Positions 37,759 through 46,720 of a DNA stretch of 64,000 nt are shown piece by piece. Position numbers and translations under genes: made by a program. Origin of the DNA: Gammaproteobacteria bacterium (lineage in GTDB: Bacteria; Pseudomonadota; Gammaproteobacteria; DSM-19610); NCBI GenBank assembly GCA_026197075.1, contig JAPHQV010000008.1:56694-120693 (forward strand), written 5' to 3'. Below the pieces are notes generated by a model. The model was given only the letters and a program-made list of their open reading frames with translations, made no database searches and had not been told where the DNA came from. Numbering within the stretch: the stretch's first letter is position 1; the number at the start of each line of letters is the position of its first letter.

Positions 37759-39123
37759 ATGAAACCGGAACCCACCCAGGAGAACAGCATCAAGGATCAG
37801 GATAGGGACATCGGGGAGATCCTGCAGAGAATCCTGGCACCCCGCAGCAATGATGCAGAAGCCGTACCGGATCTTGCCATTGGCGGGGATATCCAGTCAT
37901 GCGACCAGGCCGGCTTTGGCGCACGCCTCCAGCAAGCCCTGTTTCGGGCGGATCGCATGCAACAGTCCTTCGTACTGGTACTGCTGCGAGTACACATCAA
38001 CCCGCCCATCCCGGGATGCGCAACACTGGCCCTGCAGCGCATTCGCGCCAACCTGCGCAAGAGTGATTCACTATTGCAATACAGCGAGGAACATTTTGCC
38101 ATATTGCTGGACGGCATCCTGGACCCGAACTCGATCAGCTTTGCCGTGGAGAAGATCATCCAAGGTCTGCAGCCGGAGTTTCCACGCAGGAAAGGACATA
38201 TACAGATCGATGTGCGCGCGGGAATCAGCGTCTTTCCCGAGGACGGGTATCTTGCCGAATCACTGTGGGCAGCGGCGGAATCCGCTCTGCTGGACACCAC
38301 CGTAGACGGAAGAAACCGGGTGCGTTTCGCCAGTGCGCGGCGAGACCACTATGCCCGCGAACGACTGGAACTCTGCACCGCCCTGTATCACGGCTTGCGC
38401 AACCGGGAATTCGAAATCCATTATCAGCCCATAGTCGATACCCAGTCAGGAAGCGTGCGCAATGTGGAACTGCTACTACGGTGGAGACATCCGAAACGCG
38501 GCGTGCAGCCAACAGAGCGCTTCCTGTGGTTGCTGGAGGAAACCGGGATCATCGTCCCCGTGGGTGAATGGTTGTTGGACACGGCCTTGCGCCAGGTCAG
38601 GAAACTGCGTCAGGCGGGTCACAAGGATATTCGCTTGAGCATCAACCTGTCCGGGCAACAGATTCTCGAAGCGGGGTTTATCGAAAAACTGGAATGGATG
38701 CTGAACGACAAGGGCCTGGAACCGGATATGCTCGAGCTCGAATGCAAGGAAACAGTGCTGATGCGCAACCTGGATGCCATGCGGGAGACCCTGTTACGCC
38801 TGAAGGAACTTTCCATACCCCTTTGCGTCGATCGCTTCAGTGGAAACAATCACGCACTGTCGGAACTCATGCACCTGCCGCTGGGTGGGCTGAAGATCGA
38901 CCGCAAGCTGATCCGCCGACTGCCTTTCGACCGTACCAGCATGGCCATCACCGGCGGCATACTCGCCTTCACGAACTGTATGGGTATTCGCGCCAGCGCC
39001 TGTGGCGTGGAGAACATGGGTCAGCTGAAATTCCTGCGCGAACATTCCTGCCAGCTGGCGCAGGGCAACCTCATCGCCCGCCCCATGCGCTTCAACGAAC
39101 TGGAACAATGGCTGCCGAACTAG
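37759..39123 (+). CDS. Degenerate GGDEF-EAL domain protein
   Basis: A 454-residue cytoplasmic protein with a GGDEF-like domain (about 50-190) and an EAL domain (about 205-450). The GGDEF signature is replaced by SEEHFAILL, so cyclase activity is unlikely. In the EAL domain the ELLLRW, NLSGQQ, ECKE and LKIDRK segments remain, but the DDFGTG loop reads VDRFSGN with the second Asp replaced by Arg. Catalysis is therefore doubtful and a cyclic di-GMP or protein-binding role is possible. It lies 16 bases after the Cys-rich gene and is likely the last gene of the luxI transcript. Confidence 0.88.
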   Translation: MKPEPTQENSIKDQDRDIGEILQRILAPRSNDAEAVPDLAIGGDIQSCDQAGFGARLQQALFRADRMQQSFVLVLLRVHINPPIPGCATLALQRIRANLRKSDSLLQYSEEHFAILLDGILDPNSISFAVEKIIQGLQPEFPRRKGHIQIDVRAGISVFPEDGYLAESLWAAAESALLDTTVDGRNRVRFASARRDHYARERLELCTALYHGLRNREFEIHYQPIVDTQSGSVRNVELLLRWRHPKRGVQPTERFLWLLEETGIIVPVGEWLLDTALRQVRKLRQAGHKDIRLSINLSGQQILEAGFIEKLEWMLNDKGLEPDMLELECKETVLMRNLDAMRETLLRLKELSIPLCVDRFSGNNHALSELMHLPLGGLKIDRKLIRRLPFDRTSMAITGGILAFTNCMGIRASACGVENMGQLKFLREHSCQLAQGNLIARPMRFNELEQWLPN

Positions 39124-39133
39124 GTGCAATGGC

Positions 39134-40636
39134 TCAGGTTTTCCGTTTCTCCACCTGACTCTCGTAGGCCTGCTGCTTGGCGTTCAGACGACGCAGGAAT
39201 TCCTTCATGATGGCGCGGTACAGGTCCTGCTTCAGCGCGCAATCCTCGACCTCGGAATCCAGGCTGGGATTGTCATTGATCTCGATGACGTAGAGATCCT
39301 GCCCGCTCTGCTTGATATCCACGCCATACAAGCCGTCACCGATCAGGTTGGCGGCACGCTCCGCCAGGTTCAGAACAGCGGGATCCACCTCTTCCAGCGG
39401 CAGGCACTTGAAACCGCCCTGGGAAAAACCGCCTGAAGCATTGTGGTGGACGATCTGCCAGTGTTTCTTGGACATGAAGTACTGGCAGGCATAGAGCGGC
39501 TTGCGGTTGAGCAAGCCCACGCGCCAGTCGAATTCCGTGTAGAGATACTCCTGGGCCAGCACCAACTCGGAGGACTGGAACAACAACTGGCTGATCTCGT
39601 GCATCTGGACGCGGTTTTCCGCCTTGAACACCCCTCGCGAAAAGGATCCATCCGGAACCTTGAGCACCATGGGATACCCGATACCTTCTTCCGCCGCGGC
39701 CAGATCACCCCTGCCCACGATCACGGTTTTCGGCGCCGGCACCCGGTTGGCCTTGAGTACTTCCGCCAGGTAGACTTTGTTGGTACACAGCTGAATGGAA
39801 CGGGGATCATCGATGACGATCATGCCCTCGCTTTCCGCCTTCTTGGCAAAACGGTAGGTATAGTGGTTGATACGCGTGGTATCCCGGATAAACAAGGCAT
39901 CGTATTCCGCCAGCCGGGCATAGTCCTTGCGCTGGATCAGATCCACTTCTATGCCCAATTCGGCGCCGGCCTTGGCGAAATTGGCCAGCGCCTTGGCATC
40001 GGAAGGTGGCAGCGGGTCAGCGGGATCATGGAGGATCGCCAGGTCGTAGCGGGCCGGTTTGCGCGTCTTGGCGGGCCGCTTGCGTCGCTTGATATAGTTC
40101 GATAGCGCCTCGCGGAACTGCACCAGGGCGTCCTCATCCAGGCGATGAATGGGCAGGGGCTTGATGGAATTGATATGCCAGCCGCCTTGCAGGCGAAACC
40201 GCACCCGCAACAGCGGGCAGGGAAAGAACTCGAAGATCTGCCGGGCAAGGTCTCGCAGACTTTCATAACGGCAACGCCCCAGCATGATATCCATCTCGAA
40301 TTCGTCGGCTCCACCATCCAGGCTGTGCTTGCGAAAACCCCGACGCACCTGTTCCTCGAGATTGATGGCATCCAGGCTGTACATGGACTTGCTGCTCAGA
40401 TCGAGCATGCATTTCACCGAAGGAATGACCCGATGTCGACGCGCCTCCGCCAGCAGGGAGCAGTAGTACCCCACGCTCAGGTAGCGATAGCTGCGGCAGA
40501 GGTTGATAACCAGGATATTCTTCTGAGTGAGATATTCCTCTGAAGTCAGGTAGTCATCCACGTGGACCACGGTGTAGGGAAGATCACCCGCGGGCCAGTC
40601 CTCCAGGTTTTCCACCACGATGATTTGTCGTGTCAT
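39134..40636 (-). CDS. RimK-like ATP-grasp ligase with N-terminal RLAN-type domain
   Basis: A 500-residue predicted amino-acid ligase. Residues 1-200 match the RimK-like ATP-grasp N-terminal pattern (VENLEDWPAGDLPYTVVHVDDYL, then LINLCRSYRYLSVGYYCSLLAE). A pre-ATP-grasp domain (FIRDTTRINHYTYRFAKKAE) and an ATP-grasp core follow (KVPDGSFSRGVFK, AQEYLYTEFDWRVG, and the metal-binding VIEINDNPSLDSEVED). The family joins acidic amino acids to peptides or proteins; the substrate here is unknown. The ATG at 40636 overlaps the stop of the GNAT-C39 gene as ATGA, so the two are coupled. Published comparative genomics links such pairs to peptide modification. Confidence 0.88.
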   Translation of the reverse strand: MTRQIIVVENLEDWPAGDLPYTVVHVDDYLTSEEYLTQKNILVINLCRSYRYLSVGYYCSLLAEARRHRVIPSVKCMLDLSSKSMYSLDAINLEEQVRRGFRKHSLDGGADEFEMDIMLGRCRYESLRDLARQIFEFFPCPLLRVRFRLQGGWHINSIKPLPIHRLDEDALVQFREALSNYIKRRKRPAKTRKPARYDLAILHDPADPLPPSDAKALANFAKAGAELGIEVDLIQRKDYARLAEYDALFIRDTTRINHYTYRFAKKAESEGMIVIDDPRSIQLCTNKVYLAEVLKANRVPAPKTVIVGRGDLAAAEEGIGYPMVLKVPDGSFSRGVFKAENRVQMHEISQLLFQSSELVLAQEYLYTEFDWRVGLLNRKPLYACQYFMSKKHWQIVHHNASGGFSQGGFKCLPLEEVDPAVLNLAERAANLIGDGLYGVDIKQSGQDLYVIEINDNPSLDSEVEDCALKQDLYRAIMKEFLRRLNAKQQAYESQVEKRKT

Positions 40637-41781
40637 TGTCTTCGATTTCCTTTGCCATTGGCAGCGCCCAGGCGCGCCGGCCGGGTCTGTCCAGGGTGGC
40701 GAATAATCAGGGCGGCGCGCTGTCCATACTTCCCATAGCGGGCGATACGCTGGAAATCCTTCTGCAGGATCGGCATGTTGATGCAATCCGCCTGTACCTT
40801 GTGTTTTTCCACGTCCACATAGGGATCATGCACATAGATGAAACGATCATCAAAACCGGTCACCACCACCCAGTGTGGAAATTTTTCCTTGTAGATACGA
40901 TAGGAGCTGATCAGCACAATGGGCACCCCTCCCTGATCGAAGGCGGCACGGATATCGTTCACATCCACCTTCCGGTAATGCACCGGGATGTCACGCTCGC
41001 GCATCTCGTCCAGGAAATCCTTCTCCACAAGGCGCATGACCTCCTTTTTTTCGGCACTACGCACCGAGTCCACCAGCAGCTCGGTGGCGTCATTCACGAA
41101 GACTTCCGCCTCGAAGCCCCGGTGCACGGCCGCCAGCGCCATGCCGTAGGGGCTGGTGCCGCCATGCCCCGAGGTCATGAACACCGTGGTGGATTCGCGC
41201 CAGATGCGGATCTCCTGGGTGCGGTCCAGCACCACGGCGGGTTCCAGGGCCTTCATGGCCATCATCAACGCGGCGGGGCCACAGGTGAATTCCAGTGTCT
41301 GCTGATAATAAGGCACCAGTGCCAGATCCGCATTGAGATTGCTGACCAGGCGCCTTTCATAGCGAAAGGCGTCCATGTGGTCTTCATAATAGTCGTCGTA
41401 TTCCCCGAAGCGCCGGTAGCCTGCCTGCTCGAACAGGGCGATTGAGGCGGCGTTGTCCTTACGCACCTCGAGCCGGATATAGACGCTGTCCCGTTCCCGG
41501 GCCGCTTCCTCGGCCGCCGCCACCAGGGCCTTGCCGATGTCGCGCCCGCGAAACCGCGGCGATACCGCGATGGAGTACAGGCGCGCCAGCGAGGTGCCGG
41601 CATTGAACAACAGCATGACATAGCCGGCGATCTCCCCCTCCCGCTCATCCACGAAGGTGATGGCGTTGGCCTTGGTGAGCAGGTAGCGAAAGGAACGCTG
41701 GGAGAGCCGGTCGACGCTGAAGCATTCCTCCTCCAGCCGCAGCAGCGACCTGATGTCCTCGGGGGTGGCCTGTCTGATCAT
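40633..41781 (-). CDS. GNAT acetyltransferase fused to C39-like peptidase domain
   Basis: A 382-residue two-domain protein. The N-terminal GNAT domain (about 1-145) has RLYSIAVSPRFRGRDIGKAL for acetyl-CoA binding and VRKDNAASIALFEQAGY. The C-terminal domain is papain-like of the C39 type with Cys167 in EFTCGPAAL, His303 in FPHWVVVTGF and Asp319 in VHDP, so the triad is complete. It begins at the ATG at 41781, the true GNAT start (MIRQATPEDI); a longer frame to 41826 is rejected. It is translationally coupled to the RimK-like ligase. The pair looks like a peptide-processing module, but no precursor peptide was found. Confidence 0.88.
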   Translation of the reverse strand: MIRQATPEDIRSLLRLEEECFSVDRLSQRSFRYLLTKANAITFVDEREGEIAGYVMLLFNAGTSLARLYSIAVSPRFRGRDIGKALVAAAEEAARERDSVYIRLEVRKDNAASIALFEQAGYRRFGEYDDYYEDHMDAFRYERRLVSNLNADLALVPYYQQTLEFTCGPAALMMAMKALEPAVVLDRTQEIRIWRESTTVFMTSGHGGTSPYGMALAAVHRGFEAEVFVNDATELLVDSVRSAEKKEVMRLVEKDFLDEMRERDIPVHYRKVDVNDIRAAFDQGGVPIVLISSYRIYKEKFPHWVVVTGFDDRFIYVHDPYVDVEKHKVQADCINMPILQKDFQRIARYGKYGQRAALIIRHPGQTRPARLGAANGKGNRRQ

Positions 41782-41961
41782 AATGCTGCCTGGATCCTGC
41801 CGGCGGGTGAGGAGGGAGCGTAGCACGGTCGCCAGGAGAATCCGCGCGCGCTTTCATGACCAATATTTTCGATCCATAATAGGGTCTGGTATAGGATATC
41901 AGATCATCCAGAGGGGCAGACAACGCTGCTGCCCGCAAGAGCGGGGCATCAGAAAAAAACA

Positions 41962-42810
41962 ATGGATACAGGATTACTCAAGGCGTTCCTGGAAGTGCAA
42001 CGCACCCGCCATTTCGGCCGTGCGGCCGCCAACCTGTTCCTGAGCCAGTCCACGGTGAGCGCCCGCATCCGCCAGCTGGAGGAGGAACTGGGTACCCACC
42101 TGTTCATCCGCCAGCGCAAACATATCGAACTGACCCCGGCGGGACGCAAGTTCCTGGCCTTTGCCGAAAACATGATCAACACCTGGAACCGCGCCCAACA
42201 GGAGATTTCCGTACCGGAAGGCATGCACTCGCTGCTGGCCATTGCCGCCCTGCCCAGCCTCTGGGATGCCTTCCTGGAGGACTGGCTGCGACAACTGCCG
42301 GCCCTGTTGCCCGAGCTGGCCCTGCGGGCGGATGCGGGGGATACGGACTCCCTGCTTCGCCAGCTGCAGGAAGGCACCCTGGACCTCGCCCTGCTGTTCG
42401 ATCCACCGGAGACCGCTCGCTTCCAGTTGCGGGAGCTGGCCCCCTTGCCCCTGGTACTGGTCTCGACCCAGGCCGGTCAGACCAGCCACGAGGCCATGCG
42501 CACGGGCTATGTATGGGTGGATTGGGGGACTTCCTTCGCCGGACTCCATGCCCGCCGCTTTCCCGACCTGCCCGCCCCGCGCCTGCGGGTAAGCGTGGGA
42601 CGACTGGCCCTCGGCTATATCCTGGAGAACGGGGGTGCCGCCTACCTGCCCGAACCCATGGTGCGGGGAGAATTGGGTCGGCGATTGTTTCCGGTGGAGG
42701 ATACGCCCATCATCCGCAAGGAGACGTACGCGGTGTATGCCCGGTCCACGGACCGGGAGGACGTGATAGAACGGGTAATCGACTCCCTGCCGGTCGGCGG
42801 GAGCTATTGA
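41962..42810 (+). CDS. hdfR: LysR-family regulator, HdfR-type
   Basis: A 282-residue LysR-type transcription factor. The first 60 residues are nearly those of E. coli HdfR (FLEVQRTRHFGRAAANLFLS, QSTVSARIRQLEEELG, LFIRQRKHIELTPAG). HdfR represses flhDC and affects other targets in enterics; the target here is not known. The C-terminal periplasmic-binding-like effector domain is complete. The ATG at 41962 gives the canonical start. It is divergent from the GNAT-C39 gene, and its last 7 bases overlap the convergent PA3496-like gene. Confidence 0.88.
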   Translation: MDTGLLKAFLEVQRTRHFGRAAANLFLSQSTVSARIRQLEEELGTHLFIRQRKHIELTPAGRKFLAFAENMINTWNRAQQEISVPEGMHSLLAIAALPSLWDAFLEDWLRQLPALLPELALRADAGDTDSLLRQLQEGTLDLALLFDPPETARFQLRELAPLPLVLVSTQAGQTSHEAMRTGYVWVDWGTSFAGLHARRFPDLPAPRLRVSVGRLALGYILENGGAAYLPEPMVRGELGRRLFPVEDTPIIRKETYAVYARSTDREDVIERVIDSLPVGGSY

Positions 42811-43031
42811 TCGAAGCCGGTACGTAGCAGTCGCGCCAGCTCCTGCTCCTCCCGGAGTTGCTCAAGGCGTCGGCGCGCCTTCATACGGTAGCCATAGTCC
42901 TTGCGGTCGACTGCATCCGCGCCGCCGCCAAAGTCGTTTGCGCGGGCATCCGCCTCGTCCTGCAGCACCAGAGTGCCGGCATCGTCATCGTAGTTTTCTT
43001 CACTTGCGTGCATATCGTCGGGAAACCCCAT
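42804..43031 (-). CDS. PA3496-like small acidic/basic protein
   Basis: A 75-residue protein with an acidic N-terminal half (EENYDDDAGTLVLQDEADA) and a basic helical C-terminus (RKDYGYRMKARRRLEQLREEQELARLL). The latter resembles the PA3496 family, called putative envelope integrity proteins, which is often found near hdfR. The family assignment rests on that short helix and is moderate. The start is uncertain: ATG at 43031, or the later ATG six codons in, neither with a good ribosome-binding site. The 3' end overlaps hdfR by 7 bases in convergent orientation. Confidence 0.68.
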   Translation of the reverse strand: MGFPDDMHASEENYDDDAGTLVLQDEADARANDFGGGADAVDRKDYGYRMKARRRLEQLREEQELARLLRTGFDQ

Positions 43032-43129
43032 GGGTGAACATCATGGGCGCGATTCATACCCGAACAGGCAGGCCAGGTAAAACGATTAAAATCGATCGTC
43101 AGCAACGGGGATTTCGATCGATGACGGAT

Positions 43130-43417
43130 TTACTCATGGGCGATGGGCTTGTCGGTGAACAGGTAATCCTTCAGCTCGGAATCGAAGCGCGAATCGTGGC
43201 GGCGGATCCATTCCAGCACCATGGCCGCATGCTCCTTCTCCTCGTCACGGTTATGGGCAAGAATGGCCTTCAGTTCGGCATCCTTGCAGGCATCAACCCG
43301 CTGGTTGTACCAATCCACCGCTTCGAGTTCTTCCATCAGGGAGGTGAGGGCCCGGTGCATGTCGCGAGTATCCTCGGACAGTTCCTCGAGCGGTTCGTGG
43401 TAGCCTTCGTTTGCCAT
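43130..43417 (-). CDS. Encapsulated-ferritin-type (EncFtn) ferritin-like protein, no targeting tail
   Basis: A 95-residue ferritin-like protein. It aligns without gaps to the core of the Rhodospirillum rubrum encapsulated ferritin: MEELEAVDWYNQRVDA and AILAHNRDEEKEHAAM are nearly identical. The residues matching the ferroxidase centre are present (Glu30, Trp36, Glu60, His63 here). The protein ends at FTDKPIAHE, where encapsulated relatives continue into a linker and an encapsulin-targeting peptide, so no cargo signal is visible. No encapsulin shell gene is in the window. AAGGA 8 bases before the ATG supports the start. Confidence 0.9.
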   Translation of the reverse strand: MANEGYHEPLEELSEDTRDMHRALTSLMEELEAVDWYNQRVDACKDAELKAILAHNRDEEKEHAAMVLEWIRRHDSRFDSELKDYLFTDKPIAHE

Positions 43418-43511
43418 GATGATTTCCTTGTGTTCGTTGGGCGTAGCAGCCTGGGGAATGGGTCAAGACTACTGTAATCGCCCGCGCAAGAAAACCGATC
43501 GGGGAAAGGGG

Positions 43512-44537
43512 TCAGGATGCCGCCTCGGCGGACAGGACACAATCGATGCCGGCCACCTGGTTGCGGCCACGGTGCTTGGCCTGGTAGAGCATCTTGTCCG
43601 CAGCCGCCACCAACGCCGGGGGCTGGTTGGACGCGCTCGCGTAAGTGGCCGCCACCCCCAGGCTGATGGTCACCACGTCGCCCGCCTCGGAACAGGCATG
43701 GGGGATGCGCATGGCCTCCACGGCCTGGCGCAGGCGCTCCGCCACCCGACGGGCACCCTCCAGATCCGTGGCCGACAGCACCACCACGAATTCCTCGCCT
43801 CCATAGCGGGCCAGGGTATCGGTCAGGCGCGGTAATTCCTGCTGCAGGGTCTGCGCAACCCGTTTGAGGCAGTCATCCCCCGCCAGGTGTCCATAGTGGT
43901 CGTTGAAGGGCTTGAAGCAATCGATGTCCAGCATCACCAGCGCCAGCGGGCTGCGGGTACGCCGGGAATGGGCCCAGGCCTCATGGATCAGCTCGTCGAA
44001 ACGCCGCCGGTTGGCCACCTCGGTAAGACCGTCGATGTTGGACATGCGCAGCAATTCGAAATTTTTCTGTTCCAGCTCGCGCTGGCTTTCCCGCAAGGCG
44101 CGGTAGGCCTCGTCACGCTGCACGCGGGCCAGGTAGGCGCGGGAATGGTAGAGAATCCGGGCGTTGAGTTCTTCACGGTCCGGCAGTTTGATGAGGTAAT
44201 CATTGGCCCCGGCGGCAAAGGCCTCGGCCTTGATGTGGGGATCTTCCTTGGTGGACAGCACGATGATGGGCACGTGACGGGTACCGGCATTACCCCGGAA
44301 GGCGCGCACCACATCCAGGCCGTTCACGCCGGGCATGAGCAGGTCCAGCAGGATCACCGTGGGACGGATCGCGCCGGCCACTGCCAGGGCTTCATGGGGA
44401 TTCTGGCAATAATGGAAATCCATCTGCGGCGAATCCAGCAGATCGCGACGGATGCGCTCGGCCACAATGGCCTGGTCATCCACCAACATCACCATAAGTC
44501 CCTGATCATCAGGGGAAGCTACGGTTTCCTCATGCAT
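43512..44537 (-). CDS. Response regulator diguanylate cyclase, WspR-like
   Basis: A 341-residue REC-GGDEF protein. The receiver domain has VDDQ near residue 20, the phosphoacceptor Asp in VILLDLLMPG and Lys in YLIKLPD. A coiled-coil linker (LRESQRELEQKNFELL) joins it to a GGDEF domain with intact LARYGGEEFVVVL. The inhibitory I-site RxxD is present as RLTD, five residues before GGEEF. Phosphorylation-controlled synthesis of cyclic di-GMP with product inhibition is expected. No sensor or Wsp-type genes adjoin. It is divergent from nadA across about 270 bases, where I see a TTGACA at 44743 but no matching -10. Confidence 0.94.
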   Translation of the reverse strand: MHEETVASPDDQGLMVMLVDDQAIVAERIRRDLLDSPQMDFHYCQNPHEALAVAGAIRPTVILLDLLMPGVNGLDVVRAFRGNAGTRHVPIIVLSTKEDPHIKAEAFAAGANDYLIKLPDREELNARILYHSRAYLARVQRDEAYRALRESQRELEQKNFELLRMSNIDGLTEVANRRRFDELIHEAWAHSRRTRSPLALVMLDIDCFKPFNDHYGHLAGDDCLKRVAQTLQQELPRLTDTLARYGGEEFVVVLSATDLEGARRVAERLRQAVEAMRIPHACSEAGDVVTISLGVAATYASASNQPPALVAAADKMLYQAKHRGRNQVAGIDCVLSAEAAS

Positions 44538-44809
44538 CGAAAGCTCTCCCTTGCACGCTGCCCTGTCTGGCCGTCGAAGGATCGGCCCACCCCAATGGGG
44601 GGATTGAAACCCGGTTGTGGCAGCCCCATGGTAGTATTTGGCAAATCTCTGATAAAAAAGCGATTATGATTCCCTCACCCGTACCAGGCCGGGTCCTTCC
44701 CTGCCATGGTTTCGGGGTTGTGTCGACAACCGATTGATCAGGTTGACAACATGATAGCGGCCGCGGGGCTCCGGAGTTGAGAATCCCGGCCTGGTGACAG
44801 GAGCAGTGC

Positions 44810-45889
44810 ATGACACAGGAAGACCTCGCCCCCATCCTCCCGGCCACGCAGGGTATGGACCTGCCGTTGCCCGGCAGCGTCGCCCGCCCCGACTATGCGC
44901 CGGGCGAACGGGAGGAGCTGGTCGCGCGCATCAAGGACCTGCTGCGGGAAAAGGACGCCGTACTGGTGGCCCATTACTACACGGACGAGGACCTGCAGGC
45001 CATCGCCGACGAGACCGGCGGCTATGTCTCCGATTCCCTGGACATGGCCCGTTTCGGGAACGAGCACCCCGCCTCCACCCTGGTGGTGGCAGGGGTGCGG
45101 TTCATGGGCGAGACCGCCAAGATCCTCAACCCGGAAAAGCGCGTACTCATGCCCACCCTGGAGGCCGAGTGTTCCCTGGACCTGGCCTGCCCGGCGGAGC
45201 AGTTCATCCCCTTCTGCGACCAGCATCCGGACCGCACCGTGGTGGTGTACGCCAACACCAGCGCCGAGGTGAAGGCGCGCGCCGACTGGGTGGTCACCTC
45301 CAGCATCGCCGTGGACCTGGTGCGCCACCTGCATGAGCGGGGCGAGAAGATCCTGTGGGCCCCGGACCGCCATCTGGGCCGCTACATCCAGCAGGAAACC
45401 GGCGCCGACATGCTGATCTGGCCCGGCGCCTGCATCGTGCACGAGGCCTTCCGCGCCGATGCCCTGCTGCGTCTCAAGGAAAAGCATCCCGAGGCGGCGG
45501 TGCTGGTGCATCCCGAATCCCCCGAGGCCGTAATCGACATGGCCGACCGGGTGGGCTCCACCACCCAGATCATCCAGGCCGCGCGGGACATGCCCCACAA
45601 GACCTTTATTGTCGCCACCGACAACGGCATCCTCTACAAGATGCGTCAGGCGGCACCGGACAAGACCTTCCTGGAGGCCCCCACCATGGGGGTCGGCGCC
45701 ACCTGCGTATCCTGTGCCCACTGCCCCTGGATGGCCATGAACAGCCTGCGCAACCTGGCGGAGGTGCTGGAAACGGGCGCCAACGAGATCCATGTGGACG
45801 AAGCCGTGCGCGTCAAGGCCCTGAAGGCCACCCAGCGCATGCTGGATTTCGGACGCAGCCGCCGCGCCACGGGTACGCCGGCCGACTGA
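44810..45889 (+). CDS. nadA: Quinolinate synthase A
   Basis: A [4Fe-4S] enzyme that condenses iminoaspartate with dihydroxyacetone phosphate to quinolinate for NAD synthesis. The 359-residue product has [14 protein letters not shown], the three cluster cysteines in the family contexts ([22 protein letters not shown], and [10 protein letters not shown]), and [17 protein letters not shown] lies before the ATG at 44810. No nadB or nadC is adjacent; the next gene is nfi. Confidence 0.97.
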   Translation: MTQEDLAPILPATQGMDLPLPGSVARPDYAPGEREELVARIKDLLREKDAVLVAHYYTDEDLQAIADETGGYVSDSLDMARFGNEHPASTLVVAGVRFMGETAKILNPEKRVLMPTLEAECSLDLACPAEQFIPFCDQHPDRTVVVYANTSAEVKARADWVVTSSIAVDLVRHLHERGEKILWAPDRHLGRYIQQETGADMLIWPGACIVHEAFRADALLRLKEKHPEAAVLVHPESPEAVIDMADRVGSTTQIIQAARDMPHKTFIVATDNGILYKMRQAAPDKTFLEAPTMGVGATCVSCAHCPWMAMNSLRNLAEVLETGANEIHVDEAVRVKALKATQRMLDFGRSRRATGTPAD

Positions 45890-45941
45890 CGGCCCGTGAA
45901 ACCGCCCTTCCCGACCAACCTGCCGTTCACCCCGGCGATTC

Positions 45942-45956
45942 GCGGGCGGAGCCCGC
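45942..45956. repeat. GC-rich hairpin between nadA and nfi
   Basis: GCGGGC-GGA-GCCCGC is a perfect 6-bp stem followed by TCCTACGG. With the flanking ATTC and TCCTAC it is a fragment of the TAGGAGCGG REP type seen at 17453 and 33798. It ends 10 bases before the GTG used for nfi. Confidence 0.65.
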
Positions 45957-45966
45957 TCCTACGGCC

Positions 45967-46650
45967 GTGAAACTCCCGTCCCTGGCGGACTGGCCCACCA
46001 CGACCGTCGCGGCCCGTGCGCTGCAACAAGCCCTGGCACCCGGGGTGGAACGTCGCAACCGGCTGCCGGACAGGATCCGACTGGTGGCCGGCGTGGATGT
46101 GGGCTTCGAGGAGGCAGGCCGGGTCACCCGTGCCGCCGTCGCGGTGTTGCGCTTTCCGGAGCTGGAGCTGGTCACACAGGCCGTGCACCGCGAGGCCACG
46201 CGCTTCCCCTACGTCCCCGGGTATCTTTCCTTTCGCGAGATCCCCGCCATCCTGGGTGCATTGGCGACACTCACCACCCTTCCCGACCTGCTGCTCTGCG
46301 ACGGCCAGGGCCTGGCCCACCCGCGCCGTTTCGGTATCGCCAGTCACCTGGGCCTGCTCACGGACCTGCCCAGCATCGGCGTGGCCAAGTCCCGTCTGAT
46401 CGGCCGCCACGGCGACCTGCCGCCCGAGCGGGGCGCCTGCGTGGCGTTGCTCGACGGCGAGGAAGTCATCGGCGCCGTTCTGCGCACCCGCCAGGCCGTG
46501 CAGCCACTGTATGTCTCCATCGGCCACCGCATCAATCTGGCCACGGCGGTCGACTTCGTACTGCGCTGCGCCCCCCGCTATCGACTCCCGGAAACCACTC
46601 GCCAGGCCCACCGCCTGGCCTCGGGCGAACCCGGCGGCCAAAACCGGTAG
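45967..46650 (+). CDS. nfi: Endonuclease V (deoxyinosine 3' endonuclease)
   Basis: Cleaves DNA near deoxyinosine for repair of deaminated adenine. The 227-residue protein has the metal-binding [11 protein letters not shown], the [11 protein letters not shown] wedge/Tyr segment, [18 protein letters not shown], and GVAKSRLIG, in the same order as E. coli Nfi. No ATG gives a complete N-terminus, so GTG at 45967 is used. A REP-type hairpin lies directly upstream, and the spacing to its GGAG is long, so the start is the least certain part. It follows nadA by 77 bases on the same strand. Confidence 0.93.
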   Translation: MKLPSLADWPTTTVAARALQQALAPGVERRNRLPDRIRLVAGVDVGFEEAGRVTRAAVAVLRFPELELVTQAVHREATRFPYVPGYLSFREIPAILGALATLTTLPDLLLCDGQGLAHPRRFGIASHLGLLTDLPSIGVAKSRLIGRHGDLPPERGACVALLDGEEVIGAVLRTRQAVQPLYVSIGHRINLATAVDFVLRCAPRYRLPETTRQAHRLASGEPGGQNR

Positions 46651-46720
46651 AATGGCACCAAATCCTTCTCTGGCGGCCCTGGACAAGACAGCCGTCGAAT
46701 CCTGATTTGGAGTGCTGTGC

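Noticed and set aside
44743..44748. TTGACA as -35 of a nadA promoter
   Set aside because: No -10-like hexamer occurs at 16-18 bases downstream; the stretch is GC-rich.
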